Origin: Bin75 sp965200435
GTDB lineage: Bacteria; Nitrospirota; Nitrospiria; Nitrospirales; UBA8639
Length of the DNA: 64,000 nt
Reading direction: 5' to 3'
NCBI GenBank assembly: GCA_965200435.1
Contig: OZ241337.1
Span: 992,001-1,056,000 of the forward strand
Shown here: piece by piece, positions 1-8,060 of the stretch
Position numbering within the stretch: position 1 is the stretch's first letter
Layout: every line of letters starts with the position of its first letter
Position numbers and translations under genes: made by a program
The notes under the pieces: model-generated
What the model saw: the letters and a program-made list of their open reading frames with translations, nothing else
Databases searched by the model: none
What the model was told of the DNA's origin: nothing

Positions 1-444
1 CGGGTGTTGAAACCCTGGAACGTCAACCTCGGCAAGCGCCAAGTCAAGGCCCCCAAGGTCTACATTCGGGATTCCGGGCTCTTGCACCGGTTGCTCCAGG
101 TAGGAACCCACACCGAACTAGAACGCCATCCCAAGGTCGGCGCGTCCTGGGAGGGCTTCATGATCGAGAACATCGTCCATGCGCTTGATGCCGACGAGCG
201 CCAGTGCCATTTTTGGGCGGTCCACTCGGGGGCCGAGATCGATTTGATTGTGCAGCACGGCGGACGCCTGCACGGCTTCGAGATCAAGCGCACGACCGCA
301 CCCGCCGTGACCCGCACGATGCGCACGGCGATGGCCGACCTCGGGCTGCGATCGCTGGACGTGATTCATGCCGGTGACCATACCTTCCCGCTGGCGAAGA
401 ATATCCGCGCGGTCGCGGCTGGGAGGCTGCTGGATGATCTGTGA
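1..444 (+). CDS. AAA-type ATPase, DUF4143 C-terminal part (5' end outside window)
   Basis: This is the C-terminal part of an ATP-binding protein of the AAA/DUF4143 group. These proteins have an N-terminal P-loop ATPase, which is not in this window, and a C-terminal nuclease-like DUF4143 domain. The visible part holds the typical strings KVYIRDSGLLHRLL, WEGFMIENIV and EIDLIVQHGG..HGFEIKRT. The last two look like the D...ExK core of a PD-(D/E)xK fold. The frame is open from base 1, so the GTG at position 4 is unlikely to be the true start. The family often behaves like a mobile accessory or toxin-antitoxin-associated gene and its cellular role is poorly known. The gene ends 66 bp before the first IS copy. 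Confidence 0.8.
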   Translation, partial: RVLKPWNVNLGKRQVKAPKVYIRDSGLLHRLLQVGTHTELERHPKVGASWEGFMIENIVHALDADERQCHFWAVHSGAEIDLIVQHGGRLHGFEIKRTTAPAVTRTMRTAMADLGLRSLDVIHAGDHTFPLAKNIRAVAAGRLLDDL

Positions 445-510
445 GATGGCGGGTGGCCGAGACGCGGGAGTTGGATCGCGAGATCCGCGGTCGCGGCAAG
501 GGGCGCCCGT

Positions 511-1547
511 TGTATGGGGCCACCACATTTGGCACTCGGGTTGGTGGTGAATCAGGGATTGTACCGGAGATTGCCGCCCAAGGCTATGGTGGGGCAACAC
601 GGTATTGTAGGCAGCAACCAATCGGCCAGTTTGCGGTTAAAGGCCGCCAAATCGTCGAACAGCAGATCCTCGTGGTAGTCCACGAAGGTCTCTTGCAGGG
701 TGCGATTGAACCGTTCCGCATGAGCGTTCATTTTCGGGGATCGGGGATACGTCCACCAGTGGGTGATGCCGCGTTCATCGAGCCGGTGCTGGAAATGCCC
801 CTGGAACTCCGGGCCGTTATCGGAGAGGAGGACCCGGGGTGGGGCCGGGAGCAACGCACAGAGTGCATCGAGGGCGTGGGTGGCATGGCGGCTGGAGGCG
901 GTGGCGGTGGCCACAGCGAAGGCGAAGCGCCTGCAGGGATCGATGAAGGTGAATAGGTAGCGGCGGAGTCCGGCGTGGAGCCGCACAACGGGATCGCCGG
1001 CCAAGACCGCCAGGGGCTGGGCGGGGCGGGGCCGGGGCGGGCGGGATTTCCGGCGCCGTGTCCGGGGTTTGGGCCGGCCCCGGGCATCCAGGCGGCTCGG
1101 CGTGTGCCGCATCCGGTCCGGGGCGCGGGCGATCAGGCGCCCGATGGTGGAGACCCTGGGGAGGGCTAGCCCGTGCTGCGCACACCACGGCCGCAGTAGG
1201 ACGTGCAGCTTGGCCTTCCCACGGTTGGGATACGTGGTGCGTAGCCGCCGGATCGCTTGGCTCAGGGCGGGTGGCCACGTGGCCTGCCGCCGCCGGTGGG
1301 GGGCCCTAGAGCGGACGGCCAACGCCTGCGGGTCCCCGCCAGCCTGAGTGAGCGCCCGCTGCCAGCGATAAAGCGTCCGGCGGCTGACGCCAAAGGCCTC
1401 CCCCGTCGCGGCTGGGCCATGCCGGGCGCAAAAGTGCAGAATCTTGAGTCGGTGATGGGCTTCGTGGGGTATCATGTCCCAACGATGCCCGAATTGCGTT
1501 AGTCGATAAAACCCCCTGATGCGATAGCCGACATGGTGGATTTGCAT
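511..1547 (-). pseudogene. IS481 transposase, frameshifted near its C-terminus
   Basis: The ATG at 1547 follows an AGGAGGAG ribosome-binding site inside the left end of the element. The protein has an N-terminal helix-turn-helix (GVSRRTLYRWQ), a basic linker and an rve/DDE core with LAGDPVVR, LLSDNGPEFQ and AHAERFNRT. Against the other copies one C is missing around 610-613 (GGC instead of GGCC). The frame therefore changes after NRKLADWLL, and the conserved end (LAYNTVLPHHSLGRQSPVQ) is found only in the neighbouring frame. All three DDE residues lie before the break, but loss of the conserved C-terminus probably inactivates it. Confidence 0.85.
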
Positions 1548-1596
1548 GGCCTCTCCTCCTGTTTCGAGGAGTGCCAAAGGTTTCTGAACTTATACA
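511..1596 (-). mobile_element. IS481-family insertion sequence, copy 1 (1086 bp, 5-bp TSD)
   Basis: This is a complete insertion sequence bounded by TGTATGGG on the left and, on the opposite strand, TGTATAAGTTCAG on the right. Both termini continue into the shared inner string TTTGGCACTC. The 5-bp target duplication CCCGT is present at 506-510 and 1597-1601. TGT ends, a short TSD and a single HTH+DDE transposase match the IS481 family. It is 1 bp shorter than copies 3 and 4 and otherwise almost identical, so it moved recently. It separates the DUF4143 gene from a toxin-antitoxin remnant. Confidence 0.92.
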
Positions 1597-1598
1597 CC

Positions 1599-1787
1599 CG
1601 TGGCAAAGTCCCGCCACGAGGCACGAAATCCATGGAAGGCTGGCGTGCCCGGCATTGCCTCCGACCGAGGCGCAAGCCGCTTGGCCAGTGGTTGGTGGAG
1701 AACCTGCCCCGCGGGATCGAACTCGAACTCCCTGAGCGCAGGTCCGACCGCAAGATACCGTTCCTCGACGGCGACAGTGACGCATGA
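1599..1787 (+). pseudogene. antitoxin C-terminal remnant upstream of vapC
   Basis: In this frame the segment ends PLGQWLVENLPRGIELEL followed by PERRSDRKIPFLDGDSDA, which looks like the C-terminal toxin-binding tail of a VapB/FitA- or Phd-type antitoxin. Its TGA overlaps the ATG of vapC (ATGA), the usual antitoxin-toxin coupling. The N-terminal DNA-binding part is absent: the sequence begins 3 bp beyond the IS copy 1 end, and joining across the target duplication does not restore a plausible antitoxin. The module has therefore lost its antitoxin, either through the IS or through earlier decay. Confidence 0.6.
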
Positions 1788-2197
1788 GTGGTTATTTGCT
1801 GGACACCAACGTTATTTCGGAGCTCCTGAAGAGCACGCCACACCCTCGCGTTACGGGTTTCCTCTCGGCGCACCAAGACCTGTGGTTGTGTTCGATCGTC
1901 ATTCACGAGTTGCAATATGGATTGCAGCGCATGCCGCAGAGTACCCGGAGCGCTGCGCTGCGAGAGGCGCTCCTGGACATCGCTACGACCTACGGGGACC
2001 GGGTTCTTCCACTGGAGCGCGAAGGAGCGGAATCGGCAGCCAGATTCCGGGCGCAGGTGACACGGTCGGGGTGCGTGCTGGATCTGGGCGATGCGCTGAT
2101 CGCCGGCACAGCCAAGGCGAATCGTCTCGCCCTCGTGACAAAAAACACGCGAAATTTTGACCACCTGCCCCTCACAGTCGTCAACCCATGGGAATAG
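1784..2197 (+). CDS. vapC: VapC/FitB-type PIN-domain toxin
   Basis: This 137-residue PIN-domain protein is predicted to be a Mg2+-dependent endoribonuclease toxin. It begins MSGYLLDTNVISELLK, with the first acidic residue in LLDTNVISE. A second acidic site is the E of VIHELQYG, and the third cluster is LDLGDALIAGTA. Length and motif spacing match the FitB/VapC family. The start overlaps the antitoxin remnant by 4 bp. Since that antitoxin has no visible N-terminus, the toxin is probably poorly expressed or tolerated. No frameshift is seen in the toxin itself. Confidence 0.85.
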   Translation: MSGYLLDTNVISELLKSTPHPRVTGFLSAHQDLWLCSIVIHELQYGLQRMPQSTRSAALREALLDIATTYGDRVLPLEREGAESAARFRAQVTRSGCVLDLGDALIAGTAKANRLALVTKNTRNFDHLPLTVVNPWE

Positions 2198-2297
2198 CAC
2201 TCGTGTTGCTCCAGAACCATTGTTCGGGGTGTGCGTGATCATTGCGCCCGGTTGGTGAAATATCCAGATCACTCTAACTTGAAGAAGGAGTGAAGAC

Positions 2298-2915
2298 ATG
2301 CCTAACGAGACCGTGAAGCATGGCCGTGTCGTGCACTTGCTGAAGAAGATTGCCGAACTATGGCGACATCCGAAAGAGGACATGAGTTGGCGAGCGTTTT
2401 TGTCGGGTGCTGTCGTGGCCTCGATGCTGATCTTCATTCCGCCTATCGCCTGCGCTCAAGATAGCGAGAACGGGGAAGCTACCCTCAAGGGTCTATTTCT
2501 CGTGGAGCTTGGAATCCTTTGGGTGGTCATTTTGGTCGTTTGGCCGTGCATTGCGCGCTACCGGGCAACGAATGGCAACTCGGACGCGAGTGAACTTCGG
2601 GGGTTGGGGTTGCCGCGCGGTTCGTTGCGGGGAATGCTGGCCGCATTGGTTGTTGGCTCATCCCTGCTGGCGCTGGTATATGCGCTCTTCTCCAACGGTG
2701 ACACGCTACAGAAGGCGGCATCCGTGTTCGGACCGCTGGCGGCTACCGTGCTTGCATTCTACTTCGGCAGTCGAGGATCGGCGTCGAAACCGGAGAGCAA
2801 GGAAGATGTAGAACTCTCCATCAAGCGGACAGAGGCCGAAACAAAGTTGGCGGAAGCTGAAACCGCGCTTGAGGCAGAGCGGCGAAAGTCTTCGACACCG
2901 AAAAGCGAGTCGTAG
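2298..2915 (+). CDS. hypothetical membrane protein with C-terminal coiled coil
   Basis: A 205-residue protein of unknown function. Hydrophobic segments lie at about residues 35-52, 66-85, 108-126 and 135-150. The last 45 residues are charged and heptad-like (ELSIKRTEAETKLAEAETAL), suggesting a short cytoplasmic coiled coil. The ATG at 2298 is preceded by GAAGAAGGAGTGAAGAC, a good ribosome-binding site. I do not recognise a family. It stands alone between the vapC remnant module and another unknown gene, so context gives no role. Confidence 0.6.
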   Translation: MPNETVKHGRVVHLLKKIAELWRHPKEDMSWRAFLSGAVVASMLIFIPPIACAQDSENGEATLKGLFLVELGILWVVILVVWPCIARYRATNGNSDASELRGLGLPRGSLRGMLAALVVGSSLLALVYALFSNGDTLQKAASVFGPLAATVLAFYFGSRGSASKPESKEDVELSIKRTEAETKLAEAETALEAERRKSSTPKSES

Positions 2916-2985
2916 GGAACAAAGGACAGCGAACAAGAATAACGATGATCGAGGTAGTATTCTGCGCAAGACCAGTGAACTTTGC

Positions 2986-3207
2986 GTGAAGTCAGCTAGA
3001 AACATCCACGACCCTGAACACGACGGCCAGTACACGGTGAAGGTCTACCAGAGCGACAAGAAGATCTGCGAGGACGGCGGCTGGCGGCACACCTGTGTCG
3101 TGCTCAAGCCCGACTCCACCGATCCGGCCTTCACACCCATCGTGCTGGAGGGTCTGCAAGAGGGGGAGTTGAGGATTATCGCGGAGTTGGTCGAAGTGCG
3201 ACGATGA
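2986..3207 (+). CDS. hypothetical protein, probably a 5'-truncated fragment
   Basis: The reading frame extends upstream to 2869, but the part that looks like real protein starts near the GTG at 2986: SARNIHDPEHDGQYTVKVYQ, then a cysteine-containing stretch and SDPAFTPIVLEGL-like sequence ending IIAELVEVRR. It reads as the C-terminal beta-rich end of a larger protein with no clear N-terminus, so it may be a gene remnant. I do not recognise the family. The 227 bp between its stop and the next start hold nothing I can name. Confidence 0.4.
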   Translation: MKSARNIHDPEHDGQYTVKVYQSDKKICEDGGWRHTCVVLKPDSTDPAFTPIVLEGLQEGELRIIAELVEVRR

Positions 3208-3434
3208 AGACCCGACGCTCGAGTGCGACCGAAGCACCGCTGGCGATGACGGTCAGGCGGACGACACAAGAGATTGCGATGACAGTCCAGAAGAAAGCCA
3301 ACTCTTTTTCCGGTTATTGGGATACATGATGCGGGCTGACGATCAAATGCCAAGCGGCGGCGATATCCAGAACTCAGCCGTCGGCTCGGCGATTGGCACA
3401 ATCATCGTACGTCTGCTCGGGAAGGATACACGGT

Positions 3435-4436
3435 ATGAAAGCGATGATTCTTGATCATGCTGGCGACGTCAGCACGGATCCCTTGCAACTCCGTGAGGTG
3501 CCTGTTCCGGAGCCCGGGCCAGGTCACGTGCGAGTGAACGTACACGTATGCGGCGTGTGTCGGACGGACTTGCACGTGGTGGAAGCCGAGCTACCTCCTG
3601 CCACGAGACCGATTATTCCCGGCCATCAAGCGGTCGGGGTCGTTGATCAACTTGGAGCCGGCGTGACCACCCTCAACCGTGGTGACCGAGTGGGTATCGC
3701 CTGGTTACAGGATACGTGCCGGACCTGTGAGTTTTGCATCGCGGGTCGTGAAAACCTGTGCGAACGCGCCACGTTTTCCGGCTATCACGTACCTGGCGGT
3801 TTTGCGGAATATGCGCTGGTGCCTGCACGCTTTGCGTACCCTATTCCTGCGACGTTTTCTGACGCGGAAGCCGCGCCGCTCTTGTGTGCAGGGATTATCG
3901 GGTATCGAGCATTACGCCGGAGTCAACTCAAACCCGGGCAACGATTGGGCCTGTACGGGTTTGGTGCCTCCGCTCATATTACGATTCAGATCGCGAGGCA
4001 TTGGGGCTGCCCGGTGTACGTCTTTTCACACCGGGACGCCCATCAACGTCTCGCCAAACAATTAGGCGCAACGTGGGTCGGGCATTCCACCGAATCACCA
4101 CCGGAAAGGCTCCATGCCTCGATCGTCTTTGCACCGGTCGGGCACCTCGTGCCTCAGGCGCTTCAAGCCCTTGAACGGGGTGGGACTGTTGCCATGGCAG
4201 GCATTTATTCGTCTGACGTTCCGCCGTTAGTGTATGACCGCGATTTGTTTCAGGAACGGTCTCTCCAAAGTGTCACGGCCAATACGAGGCAGGACGGGCT
4301 GGACTTGTTCCGGGTCGCGGCGGAAATTCCCGTTCGCACCCATACCCAGGCCTTCAGGCTGGAGCAAGCCAACCAAGCCCTTCAAGCCCTCAAATCCGGA
4401 AAGATCAATGGAGCAGGGATCCTCACCATCGGGTGA
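3435..4436 (+). CDS. zinc-dependent alcohol dehydrogenase (MDR superfamily)
   Basis: A 333-residue medium-chain, NAD(P)-dependent zinc alcohol dehydrogenase. The GroES-like N-terminal half carries Cys42 (CGVCRTDLH) and His64 as catalytic zinc ligands. The normally conserved glutamate after that histidine is Gln65 here (GHQAVG). Four structural zinc cysteines are at 95, 98, 101 and 109 (CRTCEFCIAGRENLC). The Rossmann half contains GLYGFGASAH, a variant of the GxGxxG motif. I chose ATG 3435 because it gives the family's usual MKAMILDHAG start; the frame is open upstream to 3393. Substrate is unknown. Homologues often reduce aldehydes or sit with stress genes, but this one is alone. Confidence 0.9.
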   Translation: MKAMILDHAGDVSTDPLQLREVPVPEPGPGHVRVNVHVCGVCRTDLHVVEAELPPATRPIIPGHQAVGVVDQLGAGVTTLNRGDRVGIAWLQDTCRTCEFCIAGRENLCERATFSGYHVPGGFAEYALVPARFAYPIPATFSDAEAAPLLCAGIIGYRALRRSQLKPGQRLGLYGFGASAHITIQIARHWGCPVYVFSHRDAHQRLAKQLGATWVGHSTESPPERLHASIVFAPVGHLVPQALQALERGGTVAMAGIYSSDVPPLVYDRDLFQERSLQSVTANTRQDGLDLFRVAAEIPVRTHTQAFRLEQANQALQALKSGKINGAGILTIG

Positions 4437-4626
4437 TGGTGCGGGAAGCCAGCACGCCATTATCATGACACCCGACTCAACGATTCTGGATCATTCCCTT
4501 CCGAAGACTGGCGAGTCCCACTTTGGCGCCGGTTTCATCCAAGTTTGGAGAGCATGGGACATACACCTCATGACTCCTTCTTCCTTGGACGACCTCTCCA
4601 CGCGGCATAAAAGGCCGCCGCTACAA

Positions 4627-4770
4627 AGGAACCTCTGATTGAGTGCACGATCGGGCGCATGGCTGCGTTGTGTCCTCGCTCAACCCTCACCTATCTCTCT
4701 AATAAGCTTCGGGTTTCGCTCCGGGACGCCTTGCCCTGCATCCCGCTATCACACGAAATCAGAGGTTCCC
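4627..4770 (+). repeat. MITE-like repeat, copy 1 (about 144 bp)
   Basis: A short element with terminal inverted repeats reading AGGAACCTCTGATT at the left and, on the other strand, GGGAACCTCTGATTTCGTGT. The core contains CGATCGGGCGCATGG, GTCCTCGCTCAACCCTCACC and GCTTCGGGTTTCGCTCCGGG. Five copies occur in this window, in both orientations, without coding capacity. This copy fills most of the gap between the alcohol dehydrogenase and pcm; the rest of the gap (4437-4626 and 4771-4813) shows nothing I can identify. Confidence 0.85.
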
Positions 4771-4813
4771 TAATGGGAGAGACCGCGTGAACCAGCGCTG
4801 CGTTCCGACAACC

Positions 4814-5560
4814 CTACCGGCTTAACGGGCGCGTCTGTGCTTCTCCCGTCATCGGGACGAACGCGACCGGCAACAATTCTTTGCGCTGGATCCCCGCCGG
4901 CGTGTTCGTGAGGAGGATCAGGCGTTGCAGCGTTTTCCCCAGAGGTAGAATCATGCGCCCCTCGGGCGCAAGCTGATCCAGCAATAGTTGGGGAATATGT
5001 TCCGGGGCCGCCGTGAGAATGATCGCATCAAAGGGGGCTTCCTCCGGCCAACCCTGATACCCGTCACCTGCCCGGCTGGTGATATGAGCGATACCCAACC
5101 GGTCAAACCTTTGACGCGCGCGTTCGGCCAATTCCTCGACGATCTCTATCGTGAACACACGTACCCCCACCCTTGCCAAGACGGCGGCTTGATACCCCGA
5201 ACCCGTTCCAATTTCCAACACGCGTTCATGGTCGCTGAGGCGTAGCGCTTCGGTCATATAGGCCACGATGTAGGGTTGCGAAATGGTTTGCCCGTACCCG
5301 ATGGGCAGCGGATGGTCATCATACGCTTCGGCTGCATCCTCGGCCGGCATAAATTCATGACGGGGCACTTCTCGCATGACCCGGATGATGGCTTGGTCGC
5401 TGATCCCACGGGAGAGGAGTTGTGCCTTCACCATATGATCCCGTTCACCTTGTCGAGGATGGGGATGCACGAGGGGATCGAATTCCATACTCATTCCGGT
5501 CCTCGGAAGTACGAACGACAGACCAAGCAGCGTAATGAGAAATAACGCCACGCTTGCCAT
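4814..5560 (-). CDS. pcm: protein-L-isoaspartate O-methyltransferase, exported form
   Basis: This enzyme uses S-adenosylmethionine to methylate isoaspartyl residues in aged proteins and start their repair. The SAM-binding motif is VLEIGTGSGYQAAVLA; other family blocks are PRHEFMP, YDDHPLPIGYGQTISQP and AGDGYQGWPEEAPFDAI. I chose ATG 5560 because GGAGGA lies 6 nt upstream and the protein then begins MASVALFLITLLGLSFVLP, a signal peptide or anchor. That suggests a periplasmic enzyme, as in some Gram-negative Pcm proteins. It is followed upstream on the same strand by the secreted Lon-like gene. Confidence 0.92.
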   Translation of the reverse strand: MASVALFLITLLGLSFVLPRTGMSMEFDPLVHPHPRQGERDHMVKAQLLSRGISDQAIIRVMREVPRHEFMPAEDAAEAYDDHPLPIGYGQTISQPYIVAYMTEALRLSDHERVLEIGTGSGYQAAVLARVGVRVFTIEIVEELAERARQRFDRLGIAHITSRAGDGYQGWPEEAPFDAIILTAAPEHIPQLLLDQLAPEGRMILPLGKTLQRLILLTNTPAGIQRKELLPVAFVPMTGEAQTRPLSR

Positions 5561-5666
5561 AAGAAATCCTCCATTGTCACCCAGGCTATCGAACACGAGT
5601 TGTTTCGTTTCCCGAATCGGCTTCGTCTTCTTTGAAAATCCGCACGCCCTGAAGTCCACTGGGAGC

Positions 5667-6347
5667 TTATTTCAACGATTTTCTCGAAAACAAGGAACGA
5701 CCCGTCAAGCCTTGATAGGCCTTTTCCAGCGTCCCCACGTGGGAAACATGCATGAGGAAAGGAGTTCGCCAGTCACTATCGTGGGGATCCTGTTCTTCGG
5801 GAATCAGGACCCGGTCCAAGCGTTCGGCATAGGCGGCATAAATTTTATACGGAATCCCGGCGACTTTCCCAATGTGGCCATCCTCCGTAATCCTTCCGGT
5901 GAGCGTTCGCCCATACACGATCGCCTCGTTTTTAGCCAAGGCCAGAACACTTAACGCCACCATCGCCGACAGGCTGTCGCCATACAAGGTCAACCCCGAG
6001 TAGGGAAACGTCAAAACCACGGTCCATGAGTCATCCTGAAGATTCGCGGATCTTGCCGCGCGGTCAATCGCGGTCGCGACGGCCTTTCGCGCAATGGGGC
6101 CGAACCGGCCTGGGATTTTTCGAAAGTGGACCTTGAGCCCATCATGGTCCGAGCGTTGATGAAAATGCAGCATCACGTACGTCACGATTCCAACGGGTTG
6201 GCGGGTCTTATCCAAGGTCATCCCAAGCACGGGAATCGATTGGTGAAGAAACTGGCCCGGAGGCGCCATTTCCGAAGCCGCGGCGTGCGACACGATCGAC
6301 AGGGCCGATAGCACACCCAGTATCCACATTGTCAGACGCGGAATCAT
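5667..6347 (-). CDS. secreted Lon-like S16 peptidase-domain protein
   Basis: A 226-residue protein with an N-terminal signal peptide (MIPRLTMWILGVLSALSIVS) and a single S16 (Lon protease) proteolytic domain without an ATPase domain. Ser127 in GDSLSAMVAL and Lys168 in GKVAGIPYKIYAAY align with the Lon Ser-Lys dyad; TLTGRITEDGHIGKV is the typical connecting block. ATG 6347 is supported by AAGGTGAGAG just upstream and by the signal peptide. Secreted single-domain S16 proteins are known but poorly characterised; quality control in the envelope is an inference. Its gene precedes pcm, 106 bp apart, probably in one transcript. Confidence 0.8.
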   Translation of the reverse strand: MIPRLTMWILGVLSALSIVSHAAASEMAPPGQFLHQSIPVLGMTLDKTRQPVGIVTYVMLHFHQRSDHDGLKVHFRKIPGRFGPIARKAVATAIDRAARSANLQDDSWTVVLTFPYSGLTLYGDSLSAMVALSVLALAKNEAIVYGRTLTGRITEDGHIGKVAGIPYKIYAAYAERLDRVLIPEEQDPHDSDWRTPFLMHVSHVGTLEKAYQGLTGRSLFSRKSLK

Positions 6348-6582
6348 AACTCTCACCTTGACCTCTCCCGTCAAGAGAGAGGGAGTCTGATGTCTTTTGT
6401 GTTCTCCACCCCAATATACTGCATTTGCGCGGAAATTTCCTTGCCCGTTCCGTACAAACCACAGCCGCCACTTTCCGGCCAACTGGTTGCGCCAAGACAA
6501 CGGATCGGGATTTTGGGAGATCCGGATCAACTTACCGGAATTTCCGCTGCCGGCGCTGAAATTGACCGCCACGTGATCCGCA

Positions 6583-7200
6583 CTAACCCTCTTTCTTTCT
6601 CATTAAACACAGATAGCGCAGATAGTTGTCGAAGGGGACTTTTTCCAGCTTGTCAAAGGTGAAATACGGTTCAAATGTACTCACGAGTTCTTCTTTTGAC
6701 AACAGGGAGGTGATGGTGCCGGTGACTGGATTCATAAACTCGTTGGTCTTACCGAACCGCTCTTCATCGTCACTGAATACGCACACCATTAATTTTCCAC
6801 CGGAGTTGAGACGGCCTGCGAGTTGACAAGCGTAATCATTTCTTTGGTGAGGTTTCAGATGATGGAGTAACGAAATGTCATAGATGAAATCAAATGTTTC
6901 ACCGAGGGAAGCCAGGTTTTCCGTGCTTTCAATCATGAATCGTAAAGACGGATGGCTGTTTTTTTCTTTTGCGAGAGCGATGGCCGTCTCGGAATGATCC
7001 AGACACAAGATCTCGTATCCTTGTTCCGCAAGGTGGAAAGCATAATTGCCGACTCCACACCCCACGTCCAACGCTTTGCATGGTTTCATCCAGCCTGAAT
7101 GCACGACTTCTGTAAACCAGGACGGCATTTTCTCCACGCACCAAGGAAGATGATAGCCCTGCGTTCGGTACAACCTGTTCCAGTTATCAACGTTCTGCAT
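6583..7200 (-). CDS. class I SAM-dependent methyltransferase
   Basis: A 205-residue Rossmann-fold methyltransferase of the UbiE/TehB-like type. Motif I is ALDVGCGVGNYAFHLA, the acidic ribose-binding position follows in EILCLDHSETAI, and the post-motif strand is FDFIYDISLLHHL. I set the start at ATG 7200 (MQNVDNWNRLYR); the open frame continues upstream into repeat DNA but loses protein character. The substrate cannot be told. The N-terminal NRLYRTQGYHLPWCVEK resembles thiopurine or tellurite methyltransferases, whose substrates are small molecules. Confidence 0.8.
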   Translation of the reverse strand: MQNVDNWNRLYRTQGYHLPWCVEKMPSWFTEVVHSGWMKPCKALDVGCGVGNYAFHLAEQGYEILCLDHSETAIALAKEKNSHPSLRFMIESTENLASLGETFDFIYDISLLHHLKPHQRNDYACQLAGRLNSGGKLMVCVFSDDEERFGKTNEFMNPVTGTITSLLSKEELVSTFEPYFTFDKLEKVPFDNYLRYLCLMRKKEG

Positions 7201-8060
7201 GACGCCCTCGTTCGAGGCATAACACCGTGAAGCGACTTCCGGAGAATGGAGACACCGCCGTCGGTTGGAGATAAGACACGACCGGCAAAATATCAAAGCA
7301 GTTTTGGCGGGTCAAACAACTCAAGTCACGTTCTTCCCTTACCTGAGACCATGAGGGCGAAACGCGCGGGCTGGAGTGGAAGCGTCCAACCACAAGATGG
7401 GGATGATGTCGCTAACGGTGAGCAGTGTCGGGTGACGCCTGCGGCTAACCCGACCCCGTCCCCCTGATAAGGGGGATTGAGGGGGTTAGGGACGCGCCGG
7501 TCAGCCGACCCGCAAGTTTCTGTGGTTAGCCCCGATATGGGTCATCGGGGAGCCAGGGTCGGCCGCTCCGCCTGTGTTGCAGCCGCCTCTTATGCGGCTT
7601 TTGGAGCGGTCGCTGTCCACGCCATGAGATGGCGCGGCTACAAAAGAAGGGGGAGCCACCAGAGGTCAGGTTCGCCGCACCGGCGTCCCGTGACGCCCCA
7701 ACCCCGTCCCCCTGATAAGGGGGATTGAGGGGGTTGGGGGCGCTCCGGTCAGTCGGGTAGGTCGGATGAGCGTCGCGTCATCCGACCTGAAGGGGACCCG
7801 TGGTCTGGGGCCAATCAGGCAATGAAGACCTTGGTCAAGTGACAGACATCATCCCCCACAAGATTGACTTGAAGGAGTTCTTTGCGTATATCACCCATGC
7901 ACAGGCCTATCCCGGTTACAGGGGAGCTTTGACGAGATGCCCAACAGGATGCTTGCGACCCGAAGGGAAGATTTCAAGGCAGGTCAGCTTTCATGGCGTA
8001 CCAGAGAGACGAAGTCGCAGGCCGTTCCGGCCTGGCAATGACGTTCAGCCGGTCAGCGTG
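7201..8060. repeat. 860-bp repeat-rich intergenic region
   Basis: No gene is supported here. The block CCGTCCCCCTGATAAGGGGG plus GATTGAGGGGGTT occurs twice (about 7453-7490 and 7703-7738). The stretch from about 7690 to 7855 recurs in inverted orientation at 63470-63640. A GTAGCCGC-type repeat with paired CATGAGATGGCGCGGCTACA lies at about 7574-7650, and a REP-like hairpin at 7759-7788. The long open frame beginning at 7800 runs through this repeat by chance, which is why the next gene is started at 8061. Confidence 0.75.
7759..7788. repeat. REP-like hairpin
   Basis: The arms AGGTCGGATGA and TCATCCGACCT are perfectly complementary and are separated by GCGTCGCG. The same hairpin occurs at 63539-63566. 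A third copy at about 18976-19155 is split by a MITE, which shows the hairpin family was there before that insertion. It could be a REP element or a transcription barrier; no downstream T tract is present. Confidence 0.7.

Noticed and set aside
441..956. Long plus-strand frame after the DUF4143 gene
   Set aside because: It runs through the antisense strand of IS copy 1 and has low-complexity Gly/Ala composition, a shadow of the GC-rich transposase gene.
7800..8060. N-terminal 87 residues of the enolase-superfamily frame
   Set aside because: This DNA recurs as a repeat at 63.5 kb and encodes no domain; the family homology begins near ATG 8061.
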